Source: Clostridiales bacterium (lineage in GTDB: Bacteria; Bacillota_A; Clostridia; Oscillospirales; Oscillospiraceae). Taken from it: 64,000 nucleotides of DNA. The translations under genes and the position numbers were made by a program. Each line of letters begins with the position of its first letter. Position 1 is the first letter of the stretch. The notes under the pieces were generated by a model, which saw only the letters and a list, made by a program, of their open reading frames with translations, searched no databases and was not told where the DNA came from. This document shows, piece after piece, positions 8,361-16,986 of the stretch. Where the stretch lies: contig SFKX01000015.1 in the NCBI GenBank assembly GCA_004553625.1, forward strand, positions 6,571 through 70,570. Reading direction: 5' to 3'.

Positions 8361-9119
8361 TCAAGCGAGCTTGGAGTACTCCTCCTCGGAGACGGGCTCA
8401 AGCCACTCGTTGCTGCAGCCCTCGCCCGGGACGTCCAGGGAGAGGTGCGAGAACCAGCCGTCCGCCGCAGCGCCGTGCCAGTGCTTTGCGTTGGGCGGGA
8501 TGTTTACAACGTCGCCCGGATGCAGCTCGCGCGGCTCCTGGCCCCATTCCTGATAATAGCCTCGTCCTGCAAGGCAGAGCAGGATCTGTCCGCCGCCCTT
8601 TTCTGCGTGGTGGATGTGCCAATTGTTGCGGCAGCCGGGCTCAAAGGTGACGTTGTAGGCCACGACCTGGGAGGTGGAGACATATTGCAGGTAGCTCCGG
8701 CCGATGAAGAACTTTGCATATGCGTCGTTCGGCGGACCGATGGGGAATACCATCTCGCTCTGGTGACGGGCCTTGGCGTCCTCAAACTCGGACTCGGGTC
8801 CGGACCAGACCTCCTTTGCGGCGCGGAGGGCCGCCCAGGCCTTGGGCCAGCCGGCGTAAAATGCCGCGTGGGTCAGTATTTCCGAGATCTCCAGGCGTGT
8901 GATGCCGTTCTTCTTTGCCTCCTCCAGGTGATACTTGAAGGACGAGTCAACAAGGCCCTGGGCCATCAGGGCCGTTACGGTGACGAGGGAGCGGTCCCTC
9001 AGGGAGAGCTTGTCCTCCCGGCTCCAGACCTCCCCAAACAATACGTCGTCGTTCAGTTGGGCAAACTTGGGCGCGAACTCGCCCATGCTTTCCCTGCCGG
9101 CCGTCTGCTTTACCGCCAT
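8361..9119 (-). CDS. Carboxymuconolactone decarboxylase-like/cupin fusion protein
   Basis: The first half (to about residue 115) resembles the AhpD-like carboxymuconolactone decarboxylase family, with the segments RDRSLVTVTALMAQG and HLEEAKKNGITRLEISEI followed by HAAFYAGWPKA. The AhpD Cys-x-x-Cys pair is not visible, so peroxidase activity is doubtful. The second half is a cupin barrel with WHIHHAEKGGGQ and a second histidine motif around HPGDVVNIPPNAKHWHG that would hold a metal. This fusion is common in gut Firmicutes and Bacteroidetes and has no firmly assigned substrate. I chose the ATG at 9119, 7 nt from the AGGAGG site; an ATG at 9125 would be too close. Confidence 0.82.
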   Translation of the reverse strand: MAVKQTAGRESMGEFAPKFAQLNDDVLFGEVWSREDKLSLRDRSLVTVTALMAQGLVDSSFKYHLEEAKKNGITRLEISEILTHAAFYAGWPKAWAALRAAKEVWSGPESEFEDAKARHQSEMVFPIGPPNDAYAKFFIGRSYLQYVSTSQVVAYNVTFEPGCRNNWHIHHAEKGGGQILLCLAGRGYYQEWGQEPRELHPGDVVNIPPNAKHWHGAAADGWFSHLSLDVPGEGCSNEWLEPVSEEEYSKLA

Positions 9120-9176
9120 ATTCATGCCTCCTGTTTCAATGAGAGCCCGCCTGCGCGGGCCGCTTTGCGCATTTAG

Positions 9177-9205
9177 ATTGTATCACCTGGAGCGAATAAT
9201 AGCAA
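9177..9205 (-). promoter_or_regulatory. Sigma-A promoter of the CMD-cupin gene
   Basis: On the minus strand -35 TTGCTA (9200-9205) and -10 TACAAT (9177-9182) are separated by 17 nt, about 60 nt upstream of the start. The rest of the gap to 9372 shows no clear plus-strand promoter. Confidence 0.6.
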
Positions 9206-9372
9206 ATGCCTATAAAGAATGTTCGCCCATGCATGAAAGCTATGCGTATGCCGCGCAGCTGAGGCCGTCTGCAAACACACGGACAAGAGTCAGCCGCCGT
9301 GTGATTTCATCACAGAAAACGAAGCCTCTTTGGAGTATCCTATGCACAGATAAGAGAAAGGGGCTGACTTAA

Positions 9373-9696
9373 ATGGCGGCTGTCAACATAAACAGTGAGG
9401 AATTCAGGCGGGTGAAAAGCATGGACAGGCCCGTCCTGGTGGAGTTCTGGGCTCCGTGGTGCGGCTATTGCCGCCGCCTCGGACCGGCATATGAAAAAGT
9501 CGCGGAGGAATATGCGGACAAGCTCGTGGTAGCAAAGGTCAACATAGACGAAGAAGCTCCACTGGCAGATGCGGAACGGGTAGAGGTGGTCCCGACCCTG
9601 ATAATGTACCGGGATGGAAAGGCCGTGGATTCCATCGTGAACCCCGGGTCCAAGGCTGCTATCGACGGGTTTATCCGTAACGTCCTGGCGGAGTGA
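9373..9696 (+). CDS. trxA: Thioredoxin
   Basis: The 107-residue thioredoxin fold has the active site WCGYC (about residues 30-34), with Tyr replacing the usual Pro of WCGPC. The cis-proline region VVPTL is present. It should reduce protein disulfides using electrons from the thioredoxin reductase encoded 13 nt downstream. The WCGYC variant changes the redox potential in related proteins; its effect here is not known. A GAAAGGGG stretch precedes the start. Confidence 0.92.
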   Translation: MAAVNINSEEFRRVKSMDRPVLVEFWAPWCGYCRRLGPAYEKVAEEYADKLVVAKVNIDEEAPLADAERVEVVPTLIMYRDGKAVDSIVNPGSKAAIDGFIRNVLAE

Positions 9697-9709
9697 GGAG
9701 GCGGGATGC

Positions 9710-10639
9710 ATGAGCAAGACGCATGTTTACGACATGATAATCGTGGGCGGAGGCCCGGGAGGCTATACGGCCGCGATTTACGCTGCCAGCGCCGGTCTGG
9801 ACACCCTCGTGCTGGAGAAACTCTCCGCCGGGGGCCAGATGGCCCTGAGCGAGGAGATAAACAACTACCCCGGCTTCGAGGAAGGGGTAGACGGATACAC
9901 GCTGGCGGAGAAGATGCAGAGACAGGCTGAACGCCTCGGCGCAAGGACGGTCTATGCAGAGGTGGAGCGCATGGAGCTCGCCGCCGAACCCAAGGTCCTG
10001 GAGACCAGCGAGGGCGTATTTTACGCAAGGACCGTGGCGCTGGCCACAGGAGCAGGCCCAAGGGAGCTCGGCCTCGCGGACGAGGCTGCGCTGGTTGGAC
10101 ACGGTGTCGCTTACTGCGCCGCCTGCGACGGCATGAGATACCGGGGCAAGACCGTGGTCGTGGTGGGCGGAGGCAACTCCGCGGCAGGGGACGCGCTGGC
10201 GCTGAGCCGCATTGCGGAGAAGGTGATCCTTGTCCACCGCCGGGACAAGCTCCGGGCCACAAAGGCATACGACAGGCCGCTCTCGCAGGCTGGGAATATT
10301 GAATTCCGCTGGAACAGCGCAGTCGTCGAGCTCCTGCACGGGGACAAGCTCAGCGGAGTGCGGCTGAGGGATGTCAATACCGGCGAGGAGACGGAGCTTG
10401 CCTGCGACGGAGTTTTCATCAGCGTCGGCAGGAAGCCGGCTACGGAATTGGTGAAAGGCCAGCTGGAGCTGGACAAAAACGGCTATATAGCGGCAGACGA
10501 GACGACAAAGACCAGTCTCCCAGGCGTATACGCCGTGGGCGACGTGAGGACCAAAGCCCTGCGTCAGGTGGTGACGGCCGTGGCCGACGGGGCCGCGGCG
10601 GTCCACATGGCGGAGGAATATCTGGCAGGAGGCGAATGA
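9710..10639 (+). CDS. trxB: Thioredoxin reductase (NADPH, FAD-dependent)
   Basis: The 309-residue protein has the FAD-binding GGGPGGYTAAIYAA motif at the N-terminus, the redox-active CAACD pair (about residues 136-139), the NAD(P)-binding GGGNSAAGDALAL motif and the C-terminal YAVGDVR motif. Length and domain order fit low-molecular-weight TrxB. An ideal GAGGAGG site precedes the ATG. It forms a unit with trxA upstream and the DUF6132 gene 1 nt downstream. Confidence 0.95.
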   Translation: MSKTHVYDMIIVGGGPGGYTAAIYAASAGLDTLVLEKLSAGGQMALSEEINNYPGFEEGVDGYTLAEKMQRQAERLGARTVYAEVERMELAAEPKVLETSEGVFYARTVALATGAGPRELGLADEAALVGHGVAYCAACDGMRYRGKTVVVVGGGNSAAGDALALSRIAEKVILVHRRDKLRATKAYDRPLSQAGNIEFRWNSAVVELLHGDKLSGVRLRDVNTGEETELACDGVFISVGRKPATELVKGQLELDKNGYIAADETTKTSLPGVYAVGDVRTKALRQVVTAVADGAAAVHMAEEYLAGGE

Positions 10640-10640
10640 C

Positions 10641-10853
10641 ATGAAGGAACGTTTGAAGAGATGGCTGCGTCCGGCGCTTTTCACACTGGGCGGGGCGCTT
10701 GCCGGCCTGGGCTACTATTACCTGGTGGGCTGCTCCACCGGAGCCTGCGCCATTACCTCCAACCCTTTCAGCTCCATGCTGTATATGGGCGTGGTCGGCT
10801 GGCTGCTCTCCGGCGCTTTCGGAGCGGGGTGCAGAGGAAGCTGCAAGAGATAG
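10641..10853 (+). CDS. Small membrane protein, DUF6132-like
   Basis: The 70-residue protein has two predicted membrane helices (about residues 10-30 and 44-62) separated by a CSTGACAITSNP loop, and ends with a Cys-containing basic tail. This pattern matches short DUF6132 proteins, which often sit near thiol or rhodanese genes; their role is not established. It starts 1 nt after the trxB stop, which supports a link to thiol redox chemistry. Confidence 0.7.
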   Translation: MKERLKRWLRPALFTLGGALAGLGYYYLVGCSTGACAITSNPFSSMLYMGVVGWLLSGAFGAGCRGSCKR

Positions 10854-10874
10854 GCGATTTGATATTCACGGAAA

Positions 10875-10903
10875 GCCGCGTCTGCTGCGATTGCAGACGC
10901 GGC
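10875..10903 (+). terminator. Hairpin after the trx operon
   Basis: An 11-bp stem (GCCGCGTCTGC and its complement) with a 7-nt loop follows the DUF6132 stop. The T-tract is poor, so termination may be partial. Confidence 0.5.
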
Positions 10904-10940
10904 TCAGTCATGTTATTATGGTGTGCAGGGAGGTGGCGAC

Positions 10941-11918
<978 letters not shown>

Positions 11919-11979
11919 GACCGCGGAGAGCGCCCGGCGAAAGATTTGTCGCCTGCGAGGCGACCAATGAGGATAGGAA

Positions 11980-12026
11980 ACCCCCTATACTGTGCTTGTA
12001 AACCGGACAACACAGAATAGGGGGTT
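11980..12026 (+). promoter_or_regulatory. Long hairpin enclosing the ribosome-binding site of the VWA gene
   Basis: Arms at 11980-11989 and 12017-12026 pair perfectly over 10 bp. After an A-A mismatch, 11991-11995 pairs with 12011-12015 and 11997-12000 with 12007-12010. The only Shine-Dalgarno-like run, GGGGG at 12020-12024, lies in the 3' arm, and CTTATT leads directly to the ATG at 12033. It could act as an attenuator or block translation. A similar arrangement precedes spoVB. Confidence 0.65.
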
Positions 12027-12032
12027 CTTATT

Positions 12033-12689
12033 ATGAAAACGAATCTGACGGAGCTGGTATTCATCCTGGACCGCAGCGGTTCCATGCAGGGACTGGAGAA
12101 GGACACCATCGGCGGTTTCAACGCCATGCTGGAAAAGCAGAAAAAGGAGCCCGGCGAGGCCTTGGTCTCCACCGTCCTCTTTGACGACAGGATCGAGGTG
12201 CTGCACGACAGGGTGAAGCTGGGCGAGGTCCGTCCCATCACCGAAAAGGAATACTGCGTCCGCGGCTGCACGGCTCTGCTGGACGCGGTGGGCGGGGCCA
12301 TCCGCCACATCGGGAACATACACAAATATGCCAGGCCGGAGGACGTGCCGGAGCGCACGCTGTTCGTCATCACCACGGACGGCATGGAAAACGCCAGCCG
12401 CCGGTATACGGCCGACAAGGTGAGGCGCATGATAGAGCACGAAAAGGAGAAATACGGCTGGGAATTCCTCTTCCTCGGCGCCAACATAGACGCCGTGGAA
12501 ACGGCCGGAAGCCTGGGCATAGCGCCGGACCGGGCCGCGAACTACCGCTGCGACGGCGAGGGTACCCGCCTCAACTACGAGGTCGTATGCCAGGCGGTCT
12601 CCGCCGTCCGTGGACGCGCCCCGCTGGATGAGCACTGGAAGGACGCCATAGAGGCGGACCTGCGCAAGCGCCACGGGCGCGGGCGCTGA
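12033..12689 (+). CDS. Von Willebrand factor A (VWA) domain protein
   Basis: The 218-residue soluble protein is a single VWA domain with a complete metal-ion-dependent adhesion site: DRSGS (about residues 13-17), the RGCTALLDAVG threonine loop and the VITTDGMENAS aspartate. It has no signal peptide, so it acts inside the cell, like TerY-type VWA proteins. It follows the macro-domain gene in the same direction, with only the hairpin leader between. The pair may read or remove ADP-ribose marks and assemble on a metal-bound partner; this is inference. Confidence 0.85.
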   Translation: MKTNLTELVFILDRSGSMQGLEKDTIGGFNAMLEKQKKEPGEALVSTVLFDDRIEVLHDRVKLGEVRPITEKEYCVRGCTALLDAVGGAIRHIGNIHKYARPEDVPERTLFVITTDGMENASRRYTADKVRRMIEHEKEKYGWEFLFLGANIDAVETAGSLGIAPDRAANYRCDGEGTRLNYEVVCQAVSAVRGRAPLDEHWKDAIEADLRKRHGRGR

Positions 12690-12707
12690 ACCATGTCCGG
12701 CGGGGTC

Positions 12708-13397
12708 CTAGCGGCCCGCCGCCGAAAAGGGGCAGCGCCTGCCTATGCACTGGTTGTTCAGGGCGCTGTAGGAGCAGACTGGGACCGTCCTTTCCATTTC
12801 CACTCCCAGGTGTTCACGGGCAAAGTCCACGGCTGCGAGAATGGCCAGGAAGGAGTCCCGTTTGCAGCACCTGGGGCCGCCCACGCTGCCTATGCTGTCC
12901 AGGGCGCGGGCGGTCATCCTGTTGCTCAGACCCCAGGGCTCCCGGGCCAGGGGCGTAGACTCTGTGGCGATGGCCAGAAACTGACCCGCGCTGATACCTG
13001 CGCCGCAGGCCCCCCAAAAGCCACAGGCTCCGCCCGGAACGGCCTTGCCGCGGCTGTATATCTCACGGAGGGCCTTCTCCAGATCCAGAGCGCCCCCGGC
13101 GTTCCTGTAGGCGGTGAGCAGGGCTGCTCCCACCATCACATGGTGTTCCGGGCCGTGCATATGGCAGAAGGGCAGGTCCATCATCCGGCGGACGATCGCT
13201 ATGGGGTCTGTTGAAGTCTCCGAGAGGCACAGGCCGAAGATGCTGTCCATACCTTTGGTGTGACAGTCGTTACAGACATAGTGGCCGTTCACGCAGCGGG
13301 TTTTGCTGGGCTCTTTTTTATGGCAGACGGCGCACTCCATGACCTCGTCCCGGACCAGGTATTCAAGAGGCGCCTTGCAGATCAGACATTCTTCCAT
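12708..13397 (-). CDS. DUF5714 family zinc-ribbon protein
   Basis: The 229-residue protein begins with two Cys pairs typical of zinc ribbons (CLICKAPLEYL, CAVCHKKE), then CVNGHYVCNDCH. The rest contains LPFCHMHGPEHHVMVGAALLTAYRNAGG and a Gly-rich CGFWGACGAGISAG segment, a pattern found in DUF5714 proteins of Clostridia and methanogens. Function is unknown; the conserved Cys and His suggest a metal or cluster site. It is convergent with the VWA gene (18 nt apart) and downstream of the small-domain cluster. Confidence 0.75.
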   Translation of the reverse strand: MEECLICKAPLEYLVRDEVMECAVCHKKEPSKTRCVNGHYVCNDCHTKGMDSIFGLCLSETSTDPIAIVRRMMDLPFCHMHGPEHHVMVGAALLTAYRNAGGALDLEKALREIYSRGKAVPGGACGFWGACGAGISAGQFLAIATESTPLAREPWGLSNRMTARALDSIGSVGGPRCCKRDSFLAILAAVDFAREHLGVEMERTVPVCSYSALNNQCIGRRCPFSAAGR

Positions 13398-13479
13398 TTC
13401 GCGTTATCCTCCCTCGGCTTCCACCGCGGCCCACTGCGAGCGGCGGAGCTTTCTGCAATATACATTGGCGCGCCGGTGA

Positions 13480-13893
13480 TCACCCACGGTTCGGCTTCCT
13501 TTTGATGCCCAACAGTCTGATGAAGTCGTCGAACAAGGAGGTGTCCTCCGGCTCGAACATCAGCCATTTTCCGTCGTGGTAAGTGCGGGTCTCATCATAG
13601 AGCCTTTGAACTTGCTCCGAGTAGTTCGCCCTGTCGTTTTCGAATTTGGAGCGTTCATCTTTTCCCAGAATGATCATGAATCCAATGCGGTTTTCCCTTG
13701 CGTACAGCGCGCACAGGGTTTTGCCGCCCCGACGGTATTTGTATTCATATGTCCAGGCCTTCCCGCCGCTGCTCCACAAACGCTCCATTTCATATTTTTC
13801 GTCGATCAGTTCGCATAGTTTATTCCAGGCCGCATACAAAGTTTCCCCGACCAAGGCGGTCATTTGCTCAGCGCCCGGCGCTGTATCAAGCAT
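13480..13893 (-). CDS. DUF3788 family protein
   Basis: The 137-residue protein matches the DUF3788 pattern: an N-terminal helix with LYAAWNKLCELIDEKYEMERLWSSG, a beta region (WTYEYKYRRGGKTLCALYARE), and a C-terminal DGKWLMFEPED stretch. These proteins look like small ligand-binding folds of the SRPBCC/YdhG type and have no assigned reaction. Its first 8 bases overlap the SRPBCC gene upstream, so the two are co-translated members of the WYL-regulated cluster. Confidence 0.75.
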   Translation of the reverse strand: MLDTAPGAEQMTALVGETLYAAWNKLCELIDEKYEMERLWSSGGKAWTYEYKYRRGGKTLCALYARENRIGFMIILGKDERSKFENDRANYSEQVQRLYDETRTYHDGKWLMFEPEDTSLFDDFIRLLGIKRKPNRG

Positions 13894-14299
13894 GAGGTGT
13901 GCCTCCCTTCTGCAATTCCCTTTGAAGATCGTCCAGATACAGCTTCTGCTGCCGTTTCAGATAGCCGGGGACAAAGGGACGCATCCACCGGCGTTTGGCG
14001 GTGACGGTTTCGGTGCAGGTCAGCCTGGCGCCGCCCTCCGCCGCTTCAAAGTTTCCCTCCCAGGAGCCGGACATGTTGCCGTTTTCCATGGTGAAGGCCC
14101 AGAAACAAAACGGCTCGCAGGCCGTGACGGTGAAAACAGTGGCATAGCCGCTTCTGCTGTGCTCCACAAAGCGGGTCTTGTCCAAAACCTCCACCCCCGC
14201 CAGGTCGCTGCGCCAGGCGGTGTTGGCGAGGTCGGTCACCGTATGCCACAACCGCTCTATGGAGCAGGGAAAATGGACTGTCGCCTTGGAAGTTGCCAT
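13886..14299 (-). CDS. SRPBCC (START/Bet v 1-like) domain protein
   Basis: The 137-residue protein has the typical start VHFPCSIERLWHTVTDLANTAWRSDL and the GSWEGNFEAAEGGARLTCTETV strand pattern of the helix-grip SRPBCC fold, which binds hydrophobic ligands. A C-terminal helix (QKLYLDDLQRELQ) is usual for the fold. It is the penultimate gene of the minus-strand cluster and overlaps DUF3788. Confidence 0.8.
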   Translation of the reverse strand: MATSKATVHFPCSIERLWHTVTDLANTAWRSDLAGVEVLDKTRFVEHSRSGYATVFTVTACEPFCFWAFTMENGNMSGSWEGNFEAAEGGARLTCTETVTAKRRWMRPFVPGYLKRQQKLYLDDLQRELQKGGTPHA

Positions 14300-14411
14300 G
14301 CGATCACCCTTTCTTCGTTTTCCCGTTCGGCCCCGGGCCGACGCCGCAGTTGAGACTGCACAGGGAAAAGCGCGCCTCTTTTCACGTAAAGCCTTTCATG
14401 CCGCTCCCGCC

Positions 14412-14840
14412 CTAGAACCACAGCGCCTGTTCTTCCCGGAACACAGGGGACATCCCTTGGGCATAGGGGTCATAGCGGTTTTCATTGCAGCCGAATTCCT
14501 GCAAAAAGCAGATCTGACCCGTCTCATTCCAGCGGATGAGGGAGAGACCGTCAAAGCTCTGGACAACACCGTCCGTCATCGCGCAGCGGAAGGACCACTC
14601 CGCCACGGTCTGGTCCTCTTTGTGGAAATACTGACGGATGTCCCAGTGCTCCACGGTCCCGCGGGTGTTCCACTCGTCAAACCACAGCTTGATTTTCCCG
14701 CTGCCGTGATACTCTGGTCCCCAGCTTTCAATGTAGACGGCGTCGGGTGCAAAGAGGTCCGCGATGCCCGTGTCCTGCCTGTTCAGCCACATGGAAAACC
14801 AGCGGCGTATCTGAGCTTCTCTCTGCTCTTGAATGTTCAT
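14412..14840 (-). CDS. NTF2-like (SnoaL-type) protein
   Basis: The 142-residue protein begins with REAQIRRWFSMWLNRQDTGIADLFAPDAVYIESWGPE, the cone-shaped NTF2/SnoaL opening, and continues with strands such as TVAEWSFRCAMTDGVVQSFDGLSLIRW. The fold serves as an enzyme or ligand pocket; no catalytic residues can be fixed from sequence. It lies 15 nt after the GyrI-like gene in the same cluster. Confidence 0.78.
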   Translation of the reverse strand: MNIQEQREAQIRRWFSMWLNRQDTGIADLFAPDAVYIESWGPEYHGSGKIKLWFDEWNTRGTVEHWDIRQYFHKEDQTVAEWSFRCAMTDGVVQSFDGLSLIRWNETGQICFLQEFGCNENRYDPYAQGMSPVFREEQALWF

Positions 14841-14855
14841 GACGGCCTCCTATTC

Positions 14856-15503
14856 TCAGTTCATGTGTTTGACCGCTTTCCTCAGCGGCTGGCGTATCAC
14901 CGTTTTCAGCCGCTCGGGGCGGCAGCGGCGAGCATCGCTCAGATAGATCTCATGGTGGAAACGCCCGGCTCGGAAATCCTCCTCATAGCCCTGGGCCTCG
15001 GCGTATTCCTTCATGGCGGCGACAGTGGCGGGCTCGTCGTCATAGGGGCCGAGGTGCATACATTGGACGCAGAGCCCTTCCTCCCAGGGGAAGAACTCCA
15101 CCTCGGAAAAGTCCTGCCGCTTCTTTTCGGCGGCCTCCCGGACGGCACGGTCAAAGACCTCTCTCGTCACAAACTCCGGCAGGCGGATGAGGGAGATCCA
15201 CTGGAAATCCTCCTTGCGGGCATAGTCCACGCCCTGTACGCCCTCCTGCCACCACAGGCCCTCCAGCGGCGGCACCACATAGTCAAAGTAGCCCTCCGGC
15301 TTGTGCTTGCCCAGCCTGCTCATTTTGATGGTGAAGGCCACTGCATAGAGCATACCGAGAGCTTGCCTGTAGGCGCCGCCCTCCTCATTGGGGTCGCCAC
15401 GCCCACGCACGGCCAGAAAATTCATTGCAGGCACGGTGACGATGCCGGGCGTTCTGGGCGGAAGATAGAACTCCTTGTACTCTTTCTTGTAGTCAAAGGA
15501 CAT
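14856..15503 (-). CDS. GyrI-like small-molecule-binding protein
   Basis: The 215-residue protein has the GyrI-like fold signature PAMNFLAVRGRGDPNEEGGAYRQAL and the acidic ligand pocket region PWEEGLCVQCMHLGPYDDEPAT. Related proteins bind drugs or hydrophobic amines and some hydrolyse cyclopropanoid cyclohexadienones. It overlaps the TfoX gene by 11 bp, so translation is coupled. Confidence 0.8.
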   Translation of the reverse strand: MSFDYKKEYKEFYLPPRTPGIVTVPAMNFLAVRGRGDPNEEGGAYRQALGMLYAVAFTIKMSRLGKHKPEGYFDYVVPPLEGLWWQEGVQGVDYARKEDFQWISLIRLPEFVTREVFDRAVREAAEKKRQDFSEVEFFPWEEGLCVQCMHLGPYDDEPATVAAMKEYAEAQGYEEDFRAGRFHHEIYLSDARRCRPERLKTVIRQPLRKAVKHMN

Positions 15504-15828
15504 GCTGCTTTCCTCCCTTTGCTTTCGGGCGTTTTTTCAGCGCCTCACAGGTGATTCGTACCAGCTCCGCCGCACGCTCCCGGTCCTCCACGTCCTCCAC
15601 GAGGATATAATCCTTGGCTCCCTCATAGGGCGGGGCCTTGGCCAGATTGGGAAACGCCGCTTCCGCCTCCGGAGTGGGCTTCACGAAAAGCTGGTCGTTG
15701 CATATGACGGCGAAGAACAGGTCGTCACAGTAAAGGCCGTATTCTCCGAACATCTTCCGGCAGCGGATTACTCCGGCCTCCCGCAGCTGCTCGGCCACAT
15801 AGCTCACGAAATCCGCATGAGACGCCAT
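15493..15828 (-). CDS. TfoX/Sxy N-terminal domain protein
   Basis: The 111-residue protein shows the TfoX_N pattern RCRKMFGEYGLYCDDLFFAVICNDQLFVKP. In gammaproteobacteria the fold belongs to competence regulators, but stand-alone Firmicutes copies have no proven role. ATG 15828 is chosen because GGGAGG lies 6-7 nt upstream; the frame also opens 5 codons earlier with GTG. It starts 1 nt after the regulator stop. Confidence 0.8.
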   Translation of the reverse strand: MASHADFVSYVAEQLREAGVIRCRKMFGEYGLYCDDLFFAVICNDQLFVKPTPEAEAAFPNLAKAPPYEGAKDYILVEDVEDRERAAELVRITCEALKKRPKAKGGKQHVL

Positions 15829-15829
15829 G

Positions 15830-16741
15830 TTAATTCCTCCCACGGTAAAGGTCGGCCAATGTTTGGCTCAAAACCCCGAGCCGTTCCCGCAGCTCCTCCG
15901 GCTCCAGCAGCTCCGCCTTGTCTCCAAAGGTCAGGACCCAGCTGAGCACGCTTTCCGCGTCCGGGAAGCCGCCGGTAAAGCGCAGCCGGCCGTCCGACTC
16001 CTCGGCAAAACGGTCAGCCCCATATTCTTCCACCAGCCGCCAGCGGCAGGCGGGGTCAAAAAGGACGGTGACCTGATACTTGGCAGGGAATATCCGCTCC
16101 GGGGCCAGGTCGGGCAGGGGCGCGTGCCGGGGCGCAAAGGGTTCACCGGACGCGAGCTCCGTCATGCGGTTCAGCTTGAAAAGACGGAAATCCTCCCGGG
16201 TCCTGCACCAGCCCCACAGATACCAGGCCGACCAGTGAAAGACCAGATAGTAGGGCTCGACGGTCCGCACCGACTCCTCCCTAGGTGAAAAGTAGGCGAA
16301 GCGCAGCGTCTGGTGCTGCTCGATGGCGATTTGGATGAGCTCGATCTTCGGCGGCAGGCTGGTCTTGTACCAGGAGGAGAGGTCGATGAGCATGTGGGCG
16401 CCGCCGGGGACCAGTCCGCCCGTCCCGGCGCTGAGCTTTTCCATCAGCTGGGCGTAACGGCGGCTGCCGCTGACGCTGTCCAGGCTCCTGAGCCCCGCCA
16501 GGATGGCCTGCATCTCCGGGGCGGTGAGCACGGTGCGGTCCACCCTGTACCCCTCCATGATAGAGATGCCGCCCCCTGCTCCCTGGGCGGTGGCGATAGG
16601 GATGCCCGCCCGGCACATGGACTCGATGTCTCGCTGAATGGTCCGGCGGGACACTTCGAACTGCTCCGCAAGCTCCGGAGCGGTTACCCTCTCCCGCTGG
16701 AGGAGAATGGACAGAATGCCGATGAGCCGCTCCATCTTCAT
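15830..16741 (-). CDS. YafY-type WYL-domain transcriptional regulator
   Basis: The 303-residue protein has an N-terminal DeoR/HTH_11 helix-turn-helix (RVTAPELAEQFEVSRRTIQRDIESM) and a central WYL domain (SAWYLWGWCRTREDFRLFKLNRM) that binds a ligand, followed by a C-terminal extension. It is the first gene of a minus-strand cluster with TfoX, GyrI-like, NTF2-like, SRPBCC and DUF3788 genes and probably regulates it. The start may be ATG 16741 or ATG 16735. In other bacteria WYL regulators respond to DNA damage, nucleotides or drugs. Confidence 0.88.
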   Translation of the reverse strand: MKMERLIGILSILLQRERVTAPELAEQFEVSRRTIQRDIESMCRAGIPIATAQGAGGGISIMEGYRVDRTVLTAPEMQAILAGLRSLDSVSGSRRYAQLMEKLSAGTGGLVPGGAHMLIDLSSWYKTSLPPKIELIQIAIEQHQTLRFAYFSPREESVRTVEPYYLVFHWSAWYLWGWCRTREDFRLFKLNRMTELASGEPFAPRHAPLPDLAPERIFPAKYQVTVLFDPACRWRLVEEYGADRFAEESDGRLRFTGGFPDAESVLSWVLTFGDKAELLEPEELRERLGVLSQTLADLYRGRN

Positions 16742-16871
16742 GCGCCGCGCCGCCTTTCCCTGTGTTTTTCTGTATTATATCACAAGAGCCGGACAACTGT
16801 GTGTCATGTTTCTCGGAGGATTTTCAAGCGCGTAAGTAATGGCCCCGCAGATATCTGAAATGGAGCTGCAA

Positions 16872-16911
16872 AAAAGCGCGGAACTCCCGTCTCAGGGCGC
16901 TCCGCGCTTTT
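16872..16911 (-). terminator. Terminator of the orphan nuclease-like gene
   Basis: Arms AAAAGCGCGGA (16872-16882) and its complement (16901-16911) form an 11-bp stem. On the minus strand it is followed by a run of T, downstream of the stop at 16987. Confidence 0.7.
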
Positions 16912-16986
16912 ACTTATACAGAGTAGGAACAATTTGTATCTTTGCTTGTTTGACCGCCTGCTGCCGTAAGGGTGCAAATGAGATGG

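Noticed and set aside
8130..9176. Frames of 348 and 80-115 codons covering the repeat copies, with similar peptides at 8.2, 38.5 and 62.8 kb.
   Set aside because: The likeness comes from the DNA repeat itself. The frames shift and end differently in each copy and lack start signals.
9301..9313. GTGATTTCATCAC, a 5-bp inverted repeat upstream of thioredoxin.
   Set aside because: It is too short to support an operator without a promoter beside it or a second copy.
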